From the NCBI RefSeq assembly GCF_001640805.2, contig NC_066856.1, positions 16,467,087-16,531,086 on the forward strand: DNA of 64,000 nucleotides, written 5' to 3'. Numbering within the stretch: position 1 is the first letter of the stretch; each line of letters starts with the position of its first letter. The notes beneath the pieces are model-generated. The model saw nothing but the letters and a program-made list of their open reading frames with translations, did not search any database and was not told the DNA's origin. A program made the translations under genes and the position numbers. The stretch comes from Lates calcarifer (taxonomy: Eukaryota; Chordata; Actinopteri; Centropomidae). Shown piece by piece: positions 1-12,260 of the stretch.

Positions 1-504
1 AATGCATCAAAAACACACAGCTGAATATTTTGGATTTTGAAAAGCTGAGTTGGGAAGAAACTCTCAGCCCCGTGAAAGACTCACGCAACTGAAATACCAA
101 GGCAATATCACACCACACAACACTGGAATGAGATGCCGTAAACCTCGCGGCACTTCCGAGCATTCCAACAAAAAAAAACTTCCCATAAACTCAGAAGGCG
201 CACAGTCACAAAATGGCCCCCTGAAAATCCCCGGCATAAAGAGTGAGGAACAAGACTGTCATTAGAGAAGCAGCCCCCTCAGGCCCGCCGACTTCATCGT
301 GAGGGAGCCAAACATCTGGGTGTATTTACTCGTTTCAGCTGTTTTCAACCCCGCCTCAAATAAATCTGGGAGCTGTAATGCCATTGCTTAGGACAGCTCC
401 TAAACAAACATGCTCAACGCTTGCCGGCTCACTCACTCACCTCTGCCGCGTGTTCGAGCATCCCGACCCGAGCTGGGACGGCTAACGCAGGCAAATAAAT
501 TTGT

Positions 505-529
505 GAGGAGGAGGAGGAGGAGGAGGAGG
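505..529. repeat. GAG trinucleotide repeat
   Basis: An uninterrupted run of about eight GAG units. It lies between a GC-rich block and a TTAATTGG-containing block, inside a stretch that otherwise resembles regulatory sequence. Confidence 0.85.
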
Positions 530-2329
530 CCTTAATTGGAGCATTTGACGGGTGCCTGGGGTTAATTGGGAAGCATGGAGAGCAGCTGGCTCCACGGTGG
601 AAGGAGAGACAGGGATAATAAGTTCACCCTTTGCAGGAGAGACAGTTAGTGATGAATCAGATCAGAGGAACAGTGTACTGTAATCATCCTCACATCTCCC
701 CTCCTCCACCCTGCTCTCTCCTGACAAGCAGAGACAACCTGGCTCTCAGCTACGCAATCTGGCACCTATCACACAGGACTTGTAGTCACAGGGAGGAGAT
801 CACCCAGCGATGGTTCACACACACACACACTCCCTAACCTGGCAATCATTCAGCTAATCACTCAAACACACAATAATTCTTACCTCTAGGACACGGAACC
901 TAGTTTATCAGTTTGCTGGTCGATGTATGTAAATCTCTCCAACAATGTGTGTACTAATGGCTTATTACCCTGCGTTAGCTGGTTTGCATTGATCTCTATG
1001 CCAGAGGGAGATGGGGAAACTAGAGCAGTTCGCTGCTCATATGTACCGAGCAGGACTATAATCACATCCCAGCTTGTTTCAATAAAAGCAACATTAACAT
1101 AAACCATCTCAAACACACTAAAACCTTCACCCCCGCTCGGTCCGTGCAAGAAAAAGGGGGAAAAAACTTTCCTGGATTACACGGTAATCAGGACCATATG
1201 GGATGGGTCTGTATAACTTTGTGTGTCTCTCTGGTGTGTATAGATTGTATTGGCCTCCACATATTATGACTTTCTAAATGAGAAAACTGTTTTTCCAAAA
1301 GAGAGAAAATCTTTAGCCAGTACATAAATACAAAGAGAGAAAACGTGTCTCTCTCTGGAAACTAGTAGCTGTAAAGGGTTTAGCTCTAACACCAAACTCA
1401 GTTCCTTGTGCTGGGAGGGTGGCTGAGGGAGCATTTGGGGGCTGAAGGAAGCCCAGGTAGAGTCATAGGCAGTAATGGGAGGAGACAGGGACTTAGAGCG
1501 CCACACAAAAGCCAGGCTTTATAAATAATTCCAAAAGCTAACAGGATCCCTTGTATGTGTGAATCTGTGAAATACATTCACACATGAATGCACACACACC
1601 CGCAGACACACACACCCTGCCACCAGGGGGAATAGGTTATTCACACTGCTCCACTGGGGCTGTTGTGAGTCTGACCTGCCTGGATTGGTAAATTTGGGTG
1701 AATGTCTTTCTTGCATAGATGATGCAAAAAAATAAAGCAAGCCTTAAGAAAAGGAAAAAAAAGAAAGGTCCATTTCAGCAAGACACGCACATACATTTAC
1801 ACACTCACTCACTCACTCATAATGCAGGGCAGCAAAGCACACCGGAGACCTGTCTTGTAAATCTCTTTGTGAAAGCAGCTTTGGGGGGTAGACAGGGGCT
1901 TACATACTGAGCCCTGAGGTAGAGCTACAGACTCCACTCCCTCCAACCCCCTCATGGTCTTACTCCCTCTCCCACACACATACTCTGCGCTCTCATCTTC
2001 TCTCTTCCTCACTTTCCATCTACCCCACATTTCCTCCTGCTTGGTTGCCCTTCCCTCACCTTTTCCGTTACTCCCTCCCCTCCCTTCCATTCTTCCCTCT
2101 CCCCTTCTGTCCTAGCCCATGCTCCAGAGCACTGGTCCTTAGCCCTGCAGGCTCCCGTGGCGTTGCGGTGACTAATGTCCTGCCTTTGCTGAGACAATGA
2201 GTTTGAGGCTGAGCCGGGAAAGTGTTGAGGAGGGAAAAGACTCCAGCACCTTTGACAAATGGAACCCTTCGCACTCCCGTGCCCGCTAAGGGAGGCTTTA
2301 CAATGTCGCGCTCCACGCTCCACGTCCTC

Positions 2330-2620
2330 CAAGGGACGGCTGCAACCCGCAAAGCCGCATCTGGGGGAACATAATGAATTCTTTGGGAAGTCTAACCTGG
2401 CTTTCTTCATGAATAAGATATATTTCCAAAGCATGTCGACCCCTCTTAATAAAAAGACCAGTCTGGCAGGAATAGCCAAAGCCGTTTTAGGGCCCCATGT
2501 ACACGTTAATATTTCTATTTCTCTATAAATTTTCTCAGGCCCACTTTTTTCCAGGCCTGTCACTGCAAGGCCGGGCCTACATTTCCCTCCAAGGTGGAGG
2601 AGCCATGATGACAAACTGTC
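2330..2620. promoter_or_regulatory. Candidate conserved non-coding regulatory element
   Basis: About 290 bp of balanced composition with no simple repeat, containing several AT-rich cores (TTAATA, TAATGAATT, TAATATTT) beside GC-rich words such as AGGGCCCCA. This texture is typical of deeply conserved enhancers near developmental genes. The only evidence is composition and motif density; conservation cannot be tested here. Confidence 0.2.
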
Positions 2621-4966
2621 ATTAAAACGGCTGGAGTCCCTCTCTTTCAAGGAACTCAAACTCTTGGATGCTCCCTCCTCTTCCCCACGCACCCTACCCC
2701 CCATGCAACCCTGAACTGAAAGGAACTGGGCTTTGTCTGTGGAGCAAAGGAGAGAAGAACCCCCCTCCAACCCTACCTCCTTTCCCCAAACCCTGTTCCT
2801 CACTCCCTGCGGAGTATTGTTAAAACACAGCCCCCTCTCTTTCCGCGGCCCGGGCTCTTAAAACAGCGTGCTTTGCATGAGAAAAAACGATTAGTCTTCA
2901 AATGCTGCGCTGTCAAAGGAGGGCTCTTTCAGGTTGGGGCAGCAATTTGCTCAGATAGTAGAGTTCCCCTTTTGTTTTTTTAAGATGAGGCATTATTAGA
3001 GCCAGGGTCTGTTAGCATTCATTGCTGAGAAGAACACACTAGAGGGGTTTATACGGGATGCCCGCCGCCCTCCTCTTCCAACTTGCCCCAAGTCCACAGC
3101 AGAAGGAAATGAAGGCACAGAGTGGGGGAAGAGGTACTCATCTAAACATGTTTGGAGAGCAGAGAGAATGTCTGGGTCTGTGCTTCTTTCAGGTATTAAC
3201 CTTGGGATTTACATTTGACATTCAAACAATAGCGCCGTCCTTGACCACCACTCCAGGATGCAACAAGACTCAGGGATAAGTCCAACTGAAAGACAACTAC
3301 AAGCAGCATGGGATTGTAAACACATAGGACTCACATTGAGAGCATTACTGCATGACAATACACAACTTAATTACTGGGGTAAAGACAGGTTGATTTTAAA
3401 AAAAGCACAGTTACCAATATAGTTTTTTTCTTTCTCAGTTCAGATCATTTTAGAGGAGGAAAAAACGTGTGTAGACACTGGTGTCTTAGGGTAGACAGAG
3501 CCTGACTCATGGCTTCACACATCAAGAAGCAGGGGTAAGTGACAGATCATTGTTCACAGCAAGCAGCTGGTTCATCTGTCCCCCAATCACCACCCCGGAC
3601 GAGAAAGCACAGACCCCCTCACGGATGCCACTACCGGCTCCCATCAAAGCTGACACAATGCCACATCTGCAATAACAGCCCCGGCCTCGGGAAACTTGTG
3701 TCTTTAGGCACTTCAACTTTACACACACACGTACACACAACGCAGCCCGGCAAGCAAATGTCCAACCCCCCCCCACCAAAAAAAGCACTTCACCTCTTGC
3801 TGCTATACTTCAGACGGCAGACTTAAAGACATTTTTACGGCAGCTACGGCAAACAGAGGAGGGGATGAGCGGCGCCCTCATGCAGGCGCGACCTGTCCTG
3901 TTTCTCCTCAAGTGTGTGAGAAAGGAAAACGCAGCCGCTAGCTGGCACACTCTGCATTCTCACACTCCAAACCTGCATATAAAATTTACCATGACCTACA
4001 ACGGGGCTTATGTTAAGCTGTCAAACGTAACTTCATCAATCGTAAATTCAAATCACTTGATTCAAATTTATTTGACTGTTTTTACCCCATTTTTTCCCCT
4101 TTTTTTCTTTCCTTTTTTTATTTTTATTGCCGTCTTCGGTGCCTCACTCTGGGAGAGGAGTTGACCAGACTAATTGTCAGGTCCACTTGGAGTTTCCAAC
4201 AGGCCAAAGCCATGGAAAACAAACCAGCCCTCTCTCAGCCCCTGCTAAGGCAACTTGAGCTCCCACTTTTTTTCCTTCCATTTCTTATTTCTTCAGACAA
4301 ATGAAAAAAAGAGAGGTTGCTCCCATGAGAGGAGGAAAAAGAAAAAGAGAAAAGAGACGAAATAAAAACTAAACATATAAGTTTGTGTATGAGTTAAAGG
4401 AGAAAAAGAAGTGTGAATAAGAAGCAGAATGCATGTACATGTATGCATTTTGAGTGACTGTCCTGTCCTGTTTGCAAAAGCCCTGAGTGTATTAAGATTC
4501 CTGAATGTGAGTAATATACATATCTAAAATTACAGTACGATATCTTGAGTCTCACCCCCTCTCCACCCCTCCCCCCACCCCCAATCGTACGCCTTATCCA
4601 AAGACATCACCCGGCTTGAAAGGTGCCTTTAGCAGGCTCCTTGAAGCGGGGAGTGGGGGTCCCACTCTGGGACAATGATGGTTGAGGTGGAGGGGAGCTG
4701 GGGGAGCAGGAACACATAGCATATTAAATCTGCTGGCGGAGCTGGGTCGTCCGCACGGAGAGCCAGAGAGCCAGATCTGAGGCATGCCCTGAAGGGATGG
4801 CTGGGCCTGGGGATTAGGAGGCCAAGGAGAAGCCCTTGCACACCCGAAGACCCCCTCTTGTCTCCGCTCGCACGCAAATGCATCCAGACGTTTTTGACGC
4901 TCCTCAGGTTTGCCATCTCAGCCCAACTTTTCACTGCACTCCTCCGTGCCACGCAAACCACACCAG

Positions 4967-4968
<2 letters not shown>

Positions 4969-4997
<29 letters not shown>
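4969..4997. repeat. CA dinucleotide microsatellite
   Basis: About 14 perfect CA units. The CA run explains the His-Thr runs in the open frames that cross it. Confidence 0.9.
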
Positions 4998-5000
<3 letters not shown>

Positions 5001-5587
5001 CTCATGCACAGCCTTTTTTTTCCCTCAATCACTACCTCTGTCTGACTTGTCCTCTTTCTTTCCCCACTGTGTCTGTTTCATTTGATGTCAACATATCAAA
5101 GTACCAAATCATCAAAGTACGATTTCTTTTGGGGGCCATCTATTCAACTACACCAGTTATATGCAAGGGAAGCAACTGCTAATCATATTATGCAGGGAAT
5201 TACACCAAACTTTCACTGGTCAGGTGGTTACTGTGTTCTACTATACACAATTAAAACTTGTAAGGATAGTTGCAGCTCTGAGTCCTTTACCCTCCCAGGA
5301 AACAAGAAATTAAAGAAAAACAGGGAAAAACACCCAACCTACAAAACAAGAAAACTAACACTAAAAACACACAACAATCCTCATTATCTGGAGGAAAATC
5401 AACTTCCCTCACATTACCCTCATTTTAACAAAACATTTGCCACCTCTTTGAGGGCTTCAGGTCGCGGCATTAGCACAACAACACAGCTCATTAGGACCTC
5501 TTGCATACAAACCTGATAACAGGTATTCTTCCTGCGGGGTGTAAAAGGCCTGAGGACAGAAGCTGCCTTTAGCTGTTAATGCGAGGC

Positions 5588-5591
<4 letters not shown>

Positions 5592-5618
<27 letters not shown>
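5592..5618. repeat. Poly(A) tract
   Basis: An uninterrupted run of 27 A residues. No SINE body or target-site duplication is evident around it. It sits inside a block (about 5,520-5,790) that otherwise has regulatory-like composition, including an ATGCATAAT octamer-like word near 5,725. Confidence 0.9.
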
Positions 5619-5623
<5 letters not shown>

Positions 5624-8474
5624 GAGGGCCATACCTCAAAAGCTAATAGCATGTCATCTCCCTGCATTAACATGACAGGTCCCTTATTCTGCCAGGTCAC
5701 GGGTGTCCCGGGCCAAGTGTCGCTATGCATAATTCTACTTAAAGGAGTGCTTAAAGTTGAGATAAAAACAGTACGCTGCTACTGCTGCTATCTGACGGAC
5801 TGACTCCTGGAGAGGGAGACGTTATCCGCCTGTATTTCTCGCATATAGTATGGAGCTGTAGAGGCAGAGAGTGGCGGTGATGCATCTTTGCTGGCTACAG
5901 TAAGCGGATGGCTCTGAGTAGTGCATCTCATTCCTGCAGATTAGCATCTTAAACACTGCTGCATTCATCACTGCTGCTGCATCATAATGAGGAAAAGTCT
6001 TTTTTTCTTGGTAAAGGTGCACCTGTTTGACATTAGTATCACCCATAATACTAGCAACAATAATTGTAATTGTGCACATATAAGATTGCTATATAAATAT
6101 TTTATAATATGCAGATTATATTATTTATTTTACAAAACATATCTGGAAAGTGTAGTGACATCTAGACTGCTGTGTAAAAAACAGATATTAAAGTCATTAA
6201 TTATATGTAATATTGTTCTGTAGAATATTAAACTCGAGTCACTGAAAATTTGAAGACTGGTAGAAAATATCATCTCTTATATTCTGCCTGCACATTAAAA
6301 ATAAAATGCTGTCATAATTTTGGCCCACAGTAATAATGATATAGAGGTAATTGAGTAGTATTTTTAATTATTTTAAAAATCCTTAATTAACAAGTCACAG
6401 GCCACAAAATGTGAAAACATACAGGAGAAAAAAGTACAGTCCTGTCTATACAAATAAAATTATAATTACAAATGACTCTCATGCTGTTATTTTAAAATAT
6501 AAGATATTAGGCCTAAAATGTGAGTGGTTAAAGGCCTGATGTGTCATGTGTTGTTATATTTTATGCCAACATTTAGACAGTGATTCATTTTCCACATGTG
6601 AGGCCTGTGAAATGTTATTTTGTTATTATAAATAAAATAGAGGAAATATTAAATGGCAATTTATGTGACAGTCCCTTTTTTATTTTATTAGGCAAATGTA
6701 GAAAAAAGCCTCTGCTCAAAGCCAAATCCACAGCCAAGATGAATGATGGAACTGCCTCATAAAAATAACTAAAAGGAGATTTTTTATCTGTGTGAACTTG
6801 CGCTGTTAAACATCTTATTTGGTGTGTTTCAGCCACTGCTCCGTCTCAAGGCGGCCAGACCTCCGTTAATAATTTGCCAAGTGTCAAAAAAAGGAGGATT
6901 TGAGCTGCACCGCATGGTTGAGCACCTCGGACCCCTCGTCGTCCGCGTGAAACCCGAGAGCAGGCGAGCAGATAAAATGTGGAACAGCTGGCGAGGACAG
7001 GAGGGAAAGTTTCAAACAAATATCTGCACATGTGGAGGCTCAAAGGGAGGGGGGCTCTCAAACAGTTTTCATGTCCCCCACACCCCCAAAATGAACACAC
7101 AGACTTCTGTTAGAGATTTTTTTTCACTCTGCCTGAGCCCATGTGAGAGTTTGTTTTTTCAGTGTTGATTTTTGTTTTTAAATGAATGACTGCCCTTGAG
7201 AGGCACAAACCTATGACTGCATTAGTCATCCTCATCTACTGTTTTAATTATGCTAATTCATCTGAATTCTACTAAACTAAATTATAGTGGATTTATACTA
7301 TTTCTTATTTTGCTTGGGGGCCACATTAAACTCCACACACGGACCCCTGCCGGGCTGCAGACCCCACTGTAATGGGCTTAAATTTCTCTGAGCACATTGC
7401 ACATGCCTTCAAACACGCTGTGATCTACTGATGTAACCTGAAATATTTTTCTTTATGTGAACCAGATAATTAAAAAAAACTTGACAATCACATTGTAAAC
7501 AAGAATGATTTCCTGCTCTTGAATGATTTGCTTCACAGAATACTGACACTTGTTTGTGCAGGAAAAAAGAAAGTAAACTAGAAAAATAACTAATTATTCC
7601 ACCTCAGTGGCATCAAGTAATTTTCACTTGTTGAAAAATAACAATTCAGTGATAAATATGAATCTAAATGTAAGAATGGACATTTTGGCACATTTCATGT
7701 GTGTATCCAAAAATAAGGCCTCAACTGACTTTTAAGCTTTGACATTACAAAACCAGTCTTGTAAGAAATGTTTAAACAACATGATGGGCTGTAAAATTAA
7801 TTTAGTTTGCATGTTAAAGGTCAAGTTAAGGGTCAGCCACAGGCTTGGTCGTGTTAAAAAAAAATAGTGTCCCTGTGTCTTCTCATATCTCATCAACGTT
7901 TTCAGTAAGTCCAACAGAATCAATAGACGCTGAAATATGATCACACATGCACATAAATATGCATGCCCCCCCCCCCATCCACCCACAACCACACGCGCGT
8001 TTCTTTAGGCAAATGTCCAGTAAAGTTTCACGTCTACAGAAGTTCAAAAGTTGCAGCTCAAAACTCCCCACACGTGTTTTTGTCTTTAAACACAGCAGAG
8101 ATCCAACAACAAAGTTTCCCCCGTTAACGCTGAACTTGCTCGCAGCTTCAAACTAGTTTTTAAACAGCACATCTGTCTGTCGGATACTTGTGAAGCGTGC
8201 CATCCGGGGTTTCTAACAACCCACACTTATTTCACAGTGAATAAATCACACCCAGGCCAAGTGGAACACGGATCTGTGCTGCGTTTTCGGCTCGGTTTTG
8301 GGATCCCTGGTCGAAGCTTTTCATCGTTGTATTAAAAAAAAAAAGCTTCTGTTTCATACTGAATGTTCCCGCAGTTAATCCACTTCATGACCACATCTTA
8401 ACTTGTATGAAATGTGAAACCTCTGCTGACTGGGTCTCCAAACTTTACAAGCAAGACAAATAAGCGCAACAATG

Positions 8475-8880
8475 TTTAAAGTCTATTCCGCCTGTGTGGA
8501 TTTGAGTACTTACTTCTTTCAGGGTGTTTTCCCTCTGTACTTCTTGACTTTTTTTTAATCTTCTCAGAAAAAAATGATTTCTCTTCTTTCTTCTTCTGCT
8601 CTTCCCTAAGTTGCAGATGTGCCTCTAGAGTTGCCTGGGACTTTTTTTTACGCTGCAACTCCAACTCCAAAACGACGCTGCCAGAGTTTTTCCTCTTGCC
8701 TGTCTTTCTCCTCCTTCTCACAGTTTGCTGTGTTCAACCACCACCGCCGGACTAACACCATCAGCCTGCCGATAATATCTGCCGATAGCAGACCGCAGAT
8801 GTGCGTAAAAACAACATAAGCGTCACGGAGAAGCGCGTGGAGAGTTGTTATTACATTTAGAGCGCTTTTTCGAGGGAGAA
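8475..8880 (-). promoter_or_regulatory. Possible promoter and first exon of an unidentified minus-strand transcript
   Basis: Read on the minus strand, a CpG-containing stretch (8,760-8,880, with a CRE-like GCGTCACG) runs into a lysine/glutamate-rich open stretch. This is followed at about 8,510 by a consensus splice donor (GAA|GTAAGTACT). That combination fits a first exon, coding or non-coding. No downstream exon could be identified between 8,500 and 1, and the open frame has an in-frame TGA shortly upstream and no convincing ATG. It may equally be an enhancer or chance. Confidence 0.2.
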
Positions 8881-8993
8881 GAGAGAGGGCGAAGTGTGGG
8901 TCTCCAGCTGCTCCTTCCCTCGCTTGACTCCTCCCTTCGGATTGCTCCCTCCTTTACTCACTGCCTCCCTCCTTTTTTCATTTTGTGTACCCC

Positions 8994-9042
8994 CTTTCTT
9001 TCTTTCTTTTTCTTCCTTCCTTTCTTTCTTTCTTTCTTTCTT
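8994..9042. repeat. TTTC-rich microsatellite
   Basis: Imperfect tetranucleotide run of TTTC/TTCC units, continuous with a longer pyrimidine-rich stretch from about 8,930. Confidence 0.85.
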
Positions 9043-11640
9043 GAAGTTAGTATTTTGGAAACTTTGGCCTTTACTGGACAGAATATTATAACAACTGGAG
9101 CACAAACCAATATTAAACCACCCCTTTCTTGCTCATAGGCCTTCTTAACACATAAACAAAGTACAGTACAAACTGACCTTGATTAAACAAGGTTCATTTC
9201 ATTTTTAGATAAATCCCTGTATAAATTTATATTTTTACTTAAAAGACAGTTGATTTTCTTTTATATTTGTGATTCATTTCCTATTTGCTTGCTACTTCTA
9301 ACTTGGTTCTGAGTGTTTGAATGACTCTGGGTGGGCAATTGACCTCATCATGGACTCTACTATGACTCTGCTTTATAAAAGAGATGATGTTTCACAGATT
9401 CAGTGTAACATTATTTGGAGCTGCCAGCCACTCTTCACAGAATATTTTTAAAAATAAGTTGTTTTTTGTACATTTATGTAAATCCTATTCATTAAAGTTA
9501 AGGGGCATATGTGTACTTCACTGCTCAGCTATATAATGAATTTGCTTGACACAGTAATACTAGTTGGAATACATGTTGATATATTTTGTTATTGTGATAG
9601 GATATTTTATGAGTAATTAAGTTTAACACTAAAGTGTGAGTGTTTTTTTAACTGCTTCTCTCCAGGTCATGCATTCAGGCCTCTTTCTTAATTATCCACC
9701 TAAAAAAAACATTAACATTATTGGAAGCGATTTGACTCACATACTGGAAGCTGTCGATTTATGAGGGCTGAAACAGTCTCCTGAGCTCAGCCTTCAGAGT
9801 GATATCTAATGCAGCGTTAAAGCAGGGGAGAGCCTTCCTGTAGGGTTAGGTATAATCAATATACATAATCAATATACAGGGAAATTATGTGGTAAGAGAG
9901 GTCTTTAGGGTGCTGTTTCAATCAATGAAGAGGTGGGAGTTTGGAGGGAAAAATCACCAGTTAATCGTTTAACCAGGATTTGAATGTGTGCGTGTGGCCC
10001 GAGAGGTCAAGTCCGTCAAGCCACAGTTAGTGAATTTATCCTGAACGCAACTCACATCCAATCAGCCGCAGTGGCAAATAAAGAAATGCTCTGTTTTTTG
10101 ATGTTTTATAATCTCTTTCCTGATCCTTATTCTGCCAGTTAAGTCCACACTGACTAATTACTGCCTAAATCAATCAGAGACTATGATCTTCTGTCACAAC
10201 TGTCAACATCCTTGTCATCAATAAACCCCCAAATGTTTCTCTTTGATTCTGTCAGAATATGAAGATAGATTTTAGATGTCAAAAGTTGACTCAACTGCAA
10301 AGCGTGACGAGTTTGTGAACAACTATTTTAAATATTAAAAGTGGAGGACATAGTTTGGAGTCAACTCGGATGTTGTCTCTAGTCATCAGATAAAATCAGA
10401 TACAGATTTCTGTCCATAAATGTCACAATTCAATTCATATCAAGTGTTGATATTTAGTGATTTTAAATGGAAATGCAGACATGATGAATAAGGTTAAATA
10501 ACAAATACAGAAATGCTACAAATGCACAATGACAGAATAGAGGCTGTGATATAAATCAGTGTCAATACAATGAAAACGCTTGTGTCTGTGACGACAGGAA
10601 GTCGGGGCCGGGAGAGGAGACGGTCAAAGATGCTCTGTAAGACACGACTAATTCTCCTGTCAGTTTGTCAAGGCGGTGCTCATCTGGCCTGGACTACACA
10701 GAGATAAAGTCCTTGTTATGAATCTCTCAAAGAGAATCTGAGGAACGTGGAAAGAGGTGGGGGTGGGGACGACAGAGGGTGGGTAGGTGGGAGTGAGATG
10801 GAGGGGTAGTGGAGAACAAGAGGGTAAAGGAGGAGGGAGGAGGTGAGGCGGGTGGAGGGGGGTGCACATGGGCATCAGTAGGGTTAGCGGCTCCCGAAAG
10901 TATTTCATCAAAGAGGGCCAGGATCCTAGGGATTGAGATTCTGCCTGGAGGCAAGTAACCAATGGTCTCCCAAGAACATATTCCAAAGTAGGACTCGCAG
11001 AGCCAAAGCACACATCAAAAGCACCTCTGTAGCCAAAGCGATTCTGGAGGAGAAAGAAAGGGGTTCGGGTCCCTTCTTGGCCCCCTCTAAGCCCCAGATC
11101 TCACCCCAATTAAGAAGGAACTACTGTTTGTTCCAGACCCTGAGATCTACAGACAGGGAGGTGCACTCACTAAGGTAGACACTCACAGACGTGCTCACAA
11201 ACACACAGGATAACCAATCACACCCATTTACACACTCCTGTATATAGTATATGAGAGAAAATGCTGTGCATTGGAGATCAACATCTGTGCCTTGTGCTTG
11301 TTTTTCAAATAATGACCAACTGACAGAGCATGTTTCCAGTTACAGCCGTGATCTCACTGAAATAATATGTAGTGGCTCAGTGTGTCCACGTATGTTACAA
11401 CAGTCAATCAATACTTGGCAGAATGTTGTGTAGGCATTTGGATTTTTGCCTTCAATTCTTCGCTGCTGGACAGATGTCACTGTGAAATGGATACGGCAGA
11501 ATAAGCATATTATATCCACACAGATGTGACTGCTGGAAATGCACTGGCTGCATGAACAGAGGAATGACAGGAGGATCCTACAATTTTCACAGCAGAAAAA
11601 CAGTATTTTAAGATAAAGGAATGTTCAAAGTGTCTTCAGT
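9043..11640. other. Non-coding interval with several regulatory-like blocks
   Basis: No gene is recognised. AT-rich filler at 9,100-9,700 is followed by blocks of lower repeat content at about 9,770-10,090 and 10,560-11,190. The first block holds a tandem 13-bp duplication with ONECUT-like words (see separate entry). The second has a purine-rich GGTGGG/GGAGG stretch at 10,750-10,870, which generates proline-rich open frames on the minus strand that are not genes. Confidence 0.45.
9851..9878. promoter_or_regulatory. Tandem pair of ONECUT/HNF6-like motifs
   Basis: The 13-bp unit ATAATCAATATAC occurs twice in direct tandem. Each copy contains AATCAATA, which fits the ONECUT (HNF6) consensus ARTCAATW. 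Two perfect sites one helical turn and a bit apart in a regulatory-like block suggest a cooperative binding site. The motif match is seen; function is inferred. Confidence 0.25.
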
Positions 11641-12260
11641 TAGTATTGAGGAAGTAGCAACATAATAATACTCTATTACAGGTAGAAGTACAGAAGTATT
11701 AGCAGCCAAAATGCACTTAAAGTATCAAAAGTAATGGTGCATATTATGCAGAGTGCCACTGTGAGTGTTATGTTTATCAAATTTGCACACATTATTGAAT
11801 TACTGTTGTGTGTAAACAGCATTTTAGTGCTATCAAAATGTTAATATATTGTTTCTTAGTAATTTAGTAATTTGTGCATTTTTAAAGTAAAATCTTGATA
11901 TGTAAGTAACTACTAACTATGGCCGTCAAACAGCTGTAGTGGAGTGTTACAATTGTAAAAGGAAAAATATTTGCTACTGAAATAATGTGGAGAAGTAACA
12001 AGTAACATGTAATGTAAATACTCAAGTACAGATAGCACTTGAGCAAATACACTTAGTTACTTTGCACACAATATTAAAGAAGTCATAGATTCCATTTCAT
12101 TCAGCACAGTAGATTTAGCAGAAATCTCACAGAAACATATCTCTCATTTGGAGCATATAAAACCAAAGGTTACATACCTGGCAGTGGTGGAAAGTAACTA
12201 AGTACATAGTAAAAACACTGCACTGTACAGAAGTGCAGATTTGAGTATTCCCATTTCATG
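11640..12260. mobile_element. Relics of a teleost hAT-type MITE
   Basis: The stretch contains words typical of a widespread fish family of short hAT-like elements: AAGTATCAAAAGTAA near 11,725, ACTCAAGTACAGATAG then AAATACACTTAGTTACTTTGC near 12,020-12,065, and the terminal-repeat-like GTGGTGGAAAGTAACTAAGTACAT near 12,185. The pieces are interrupted and divergent, as in an old, partly deleted or nested copy. No transposase is present. The family assignment is by recognition, not by search. Confidence 0.55.

Larger units (their letters stand above)
1..8470. other. Gene-poor flank with no recognisable protein gene
   Basis: I find no exon series or recognisable protein here on either strand. The stretch alternates between moderately GC-rich blocks with few simple repeats (about 260-620, 2,330-2,620 and 5,520-5,790) and AT-rich filler (about 5,980-6,800 and 7,200-7,800). 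The blocks contain homeodomain-type TAAT cores and GATA or octamer-like words, as seen in vertebrate developmental enhancers, but that is inference without alignment. Long open frames here, such as the 264-codon minus-strand frame at 2,009-2,803, show no family resemblance and lie in C/T-skewed DNA. Confidence 0.5.

Noticed and set aside
2009..2803. 264-codon minus-strand open frame
   Set aside because: No recognisable domain, no splice or start logic (the frame begins at GTG), and it lies in C/T-skewed DNA where stops are rare on one strand.
10660..11013. Proline-rich minus-strand open frames
   Set aside because: Produced by a GGTGGG/GGAGG purine tract; two frames are open at once, as expected for low-complexity DNA.
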